This document shows, piece after piece, positions 63,212 through 64,000 of a DNA stretch of 64,000 bases; position 1 is the first letter of the stretch; each line of letters opens with the position of its first letter. This DNA comes from Streptomyces longispororuber (GTDB lineage Bacteria > Actinomycetota > Actinomycetes > Streptomycetales > Streptomycetaceae): positions 33,554-97,553 of the forward strand of contig NZ_JAMOLN010000007.1 of the NCBI RefSeq assembly GCF_024448165.1, in the 5' to 3' direction. The notes under the pieces are model-generated. The model was not told the DNA's origin. It ran no database searches and saw only the letters and a program-made list of their open reading frames with translations. Made by a program: the position numbers and the translations under genes.

Positions 63212-63802
63212 GTGGGGCACCCGAAGAAGCCGGCGCTCCGCTCCGACGCGCAGCGCAACCGCGAGCGCATCCTCGAAGTGGCCCTGGCCGAACTGACGCA
63301 CTCGGCGGACGCGCCGTTGAGCGCGATCGCGAAGAAGGCGGGCGTCGGACAGGGCACGTTCTATCGCAACTTCCCCAGCCGGGAGGCGCTCGTCCTCGAG
63401 GTGTACCGGTACGAGGTACAGCAAGTCGCCGACACGGCGGCCCAGTTGCTGTGCACCCGGCCGCCGGAGGTGGCGCTGCGCGAGTGGATGGACCGGCTCG
63501 CGCAGTACGCGATGGCGAAGGCCGGCCTCGCGGACGCGCTGCGCGAGGCGACGGCCGCCCGCGGCACGATGAAGAGCCTGGCCCACGGCCCGCTCACGGA
63601 GGCCGTGACGCTGCTGCTGACCGCGAACGAGAAGGCGGGCGCCCTTCGCCCCGGCGTCACCCCCGACGACTTCATGCTGGCGATCGGCGGCCTCTGGCTG
63701 ATCGACCCGCACGGCGACTGGCAGTCCCGAGCGGGCCGCCTCCTGGACCTGGTGATGGACGGCCTGCGAGCGGGAGCGCCGGGGCCCCCGGCGGACGAGT
63801 AG
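63212..63802 (+). CDS. TetR-family regulator of the molybdoenzyme operon
   Basis: 196 residues from GTG 63212 with AAGGAGG upstream. HTH: RNRERILEVALAELTHSADAPLSAIAKKAGVGQGTFYRNFPSREALVLEVY. The C-terminal ligand domain ends LWLIDPHGDWQSRAGRLLDLVMDGLRAG. Divergent from the PaoABC-like operon, with two identical palindromes between. Probably a repressor lifted by the aldehyde or heterocycle substrate. Confidence 0.92.
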   Translation: MGHPKKPALRSDAQRNRERILEVALAELTHSADAPLSAIAKKAGVGQGTFYRNFPSREALVLEVYRYEVQQVADTAAQLLCTRPPEVALREWMDRLAQYAMAKAGLADALREATAARGTMKSLAHGPLTEAVTLLLTANEKAGALRPGVTPDDFMLAIGGLWLIDPHGDWQSRAGRLLDLVMDGLRAGAPGPPADE

Positions 63803-63880
63803 GGGCCGGCTTCGACGTCCGGCGACCGCTGCGTGGGAGCGGGCCGGGTCCGGCGTACGGCTATGTGGCGGCGCCCGGAT

Positions 63881-63948
63881 TCAGCGGCGGGCGGCGCCAG
63901 GGGTCAGCGGCGGGCGGTGCCCGGGTCAGGCGCGGGCGGGTGCCCGCC
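63881..63948. repeat. Three imperfect 22-nt tandem repeats
   Basis: Units beginning TCAGCGGCGGGCGG at 63881 and 63904 and a diverged copy TCAGGCGCGGGCGG at 63926. They lie in the gap between the TetR gene and the truncated gene at the window edge. Non-coding as far as can be seen. Confidence 0.65.
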
Positions 63949-63954
63949 TGCCCG

Positions 63955-64000
63955 CTACGACCGCTTGCGCGGCTTCCCGCGCTTCGGGGCGGGCTTGCCG
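63955..64000 (-). CDS. C-terminal fragment of a basic protein, cut by window edge
   Basis: On the minus strand the last 14 codons read GKPAPKRGKPRKRS followed by TAG (63955-63957). The Lys/Arg/Pro-rich tail is typical of a nucleic-acid-binding protein end. Nothing more can be said because the gene continues outside the window. Confidence 0.4.
   Translation of the reverse strand, partial: GKPAPKRGKPRKRS

Overview
The window comes from a high-GC actinomycete, almost certainly a Streptomyces. Gene density is very high and third codon positions are strongly G/C. GTG and TTG starts and 4-nt ATGA/GTGA overlaps are common. The order tyrS / tldE-tldD / fabG-fabI / serB reads as conserved Streptomyces core chromosome, and most of the rest looks like variable chromosomal-arm-type metabolic content. 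I found no rRNA, tRNA, CRISPR array, transposase or integrase.

Layout. 0-10.4 kb (core): a truncated tyrS, the TldE/TldD metalloprotease pair, the divergent fatty-acid genes fabG-fabI, a GntR/MFS divergon with a palindromic operator, small membrane proteins, a SixA-type phosphatase and serB. 10.4-17 kb: an unusual SDR epimerase with a cysteine insert, an OmpR-type two-component system, a coupled GT2/TIGR04282/methyltransferase unit and an EamA exporter. 17-26 kb: a racemase/NCS1-permease pair of hydantoin-allantoin type, an isochorismatase-fold protein without its cysteine, MarR-MFS, an autoregulated MerR gene, a secreted SGNH hydrolase and a GH13 alpha-glucosidase.

26.4-30.6 kb is the most interesting segment. 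A 26-residue peptide gene ending in a CYYLC motif has its own promoter and is followed by a strong hairpin. After it come an integral-membrane M50 (site-2-protease-like) metallopeptidase with an N-terminal PqqD/RRE-like domain, a 730-residue TPR protein with a TTA codon, and a flavin reductase, the last three coupled by 4-nt overlaps. This looks like an undescribed or poorly described RiPP or peptide-signalling system, probably acquired by transfer.

30.6-36 kb: MarR and LysR regulators, then a DUF1537 kinase / PdxA2 / HisA-like operon for four-carbon acid-sugar catabolism, an Lrp regulator, and a deletion scar that left 3' fragments of an AraC gene and an MFS gene head to head. 36-43 kb: a HAD phosphatase and an acyl-CoA synthetase / TetR / single-chain acyl-CoA carboxylase locus with a shared operator, then a Ppx/GppA phosphatase. 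43-50 kb: an F420-type LLM oxidoreductase, SRPBCC and HxlR genes, a MoxR/VWA pair, a phosphotransferase and a GH18 chitinase with a classical direct-repeat (DasR-type) promoter. 50-55.6 kb: two NCS2 nucleobase permeases flanking an amidohydrolase and a 2-oxoglutarate oxygenase, a likely nucleobase-catabolic set. 55.6-58 kb: zinc-ribbon, CBS and YihY/BrkB proteins. 58-63.8 kb: a PaoABC/XdhC-type molybdenum aldehyde oxidoreductase operon with a divergent TetR gene and paired palindromic operators.

Functions were inferred by reading translated sequence and motifs only; no database search was run.
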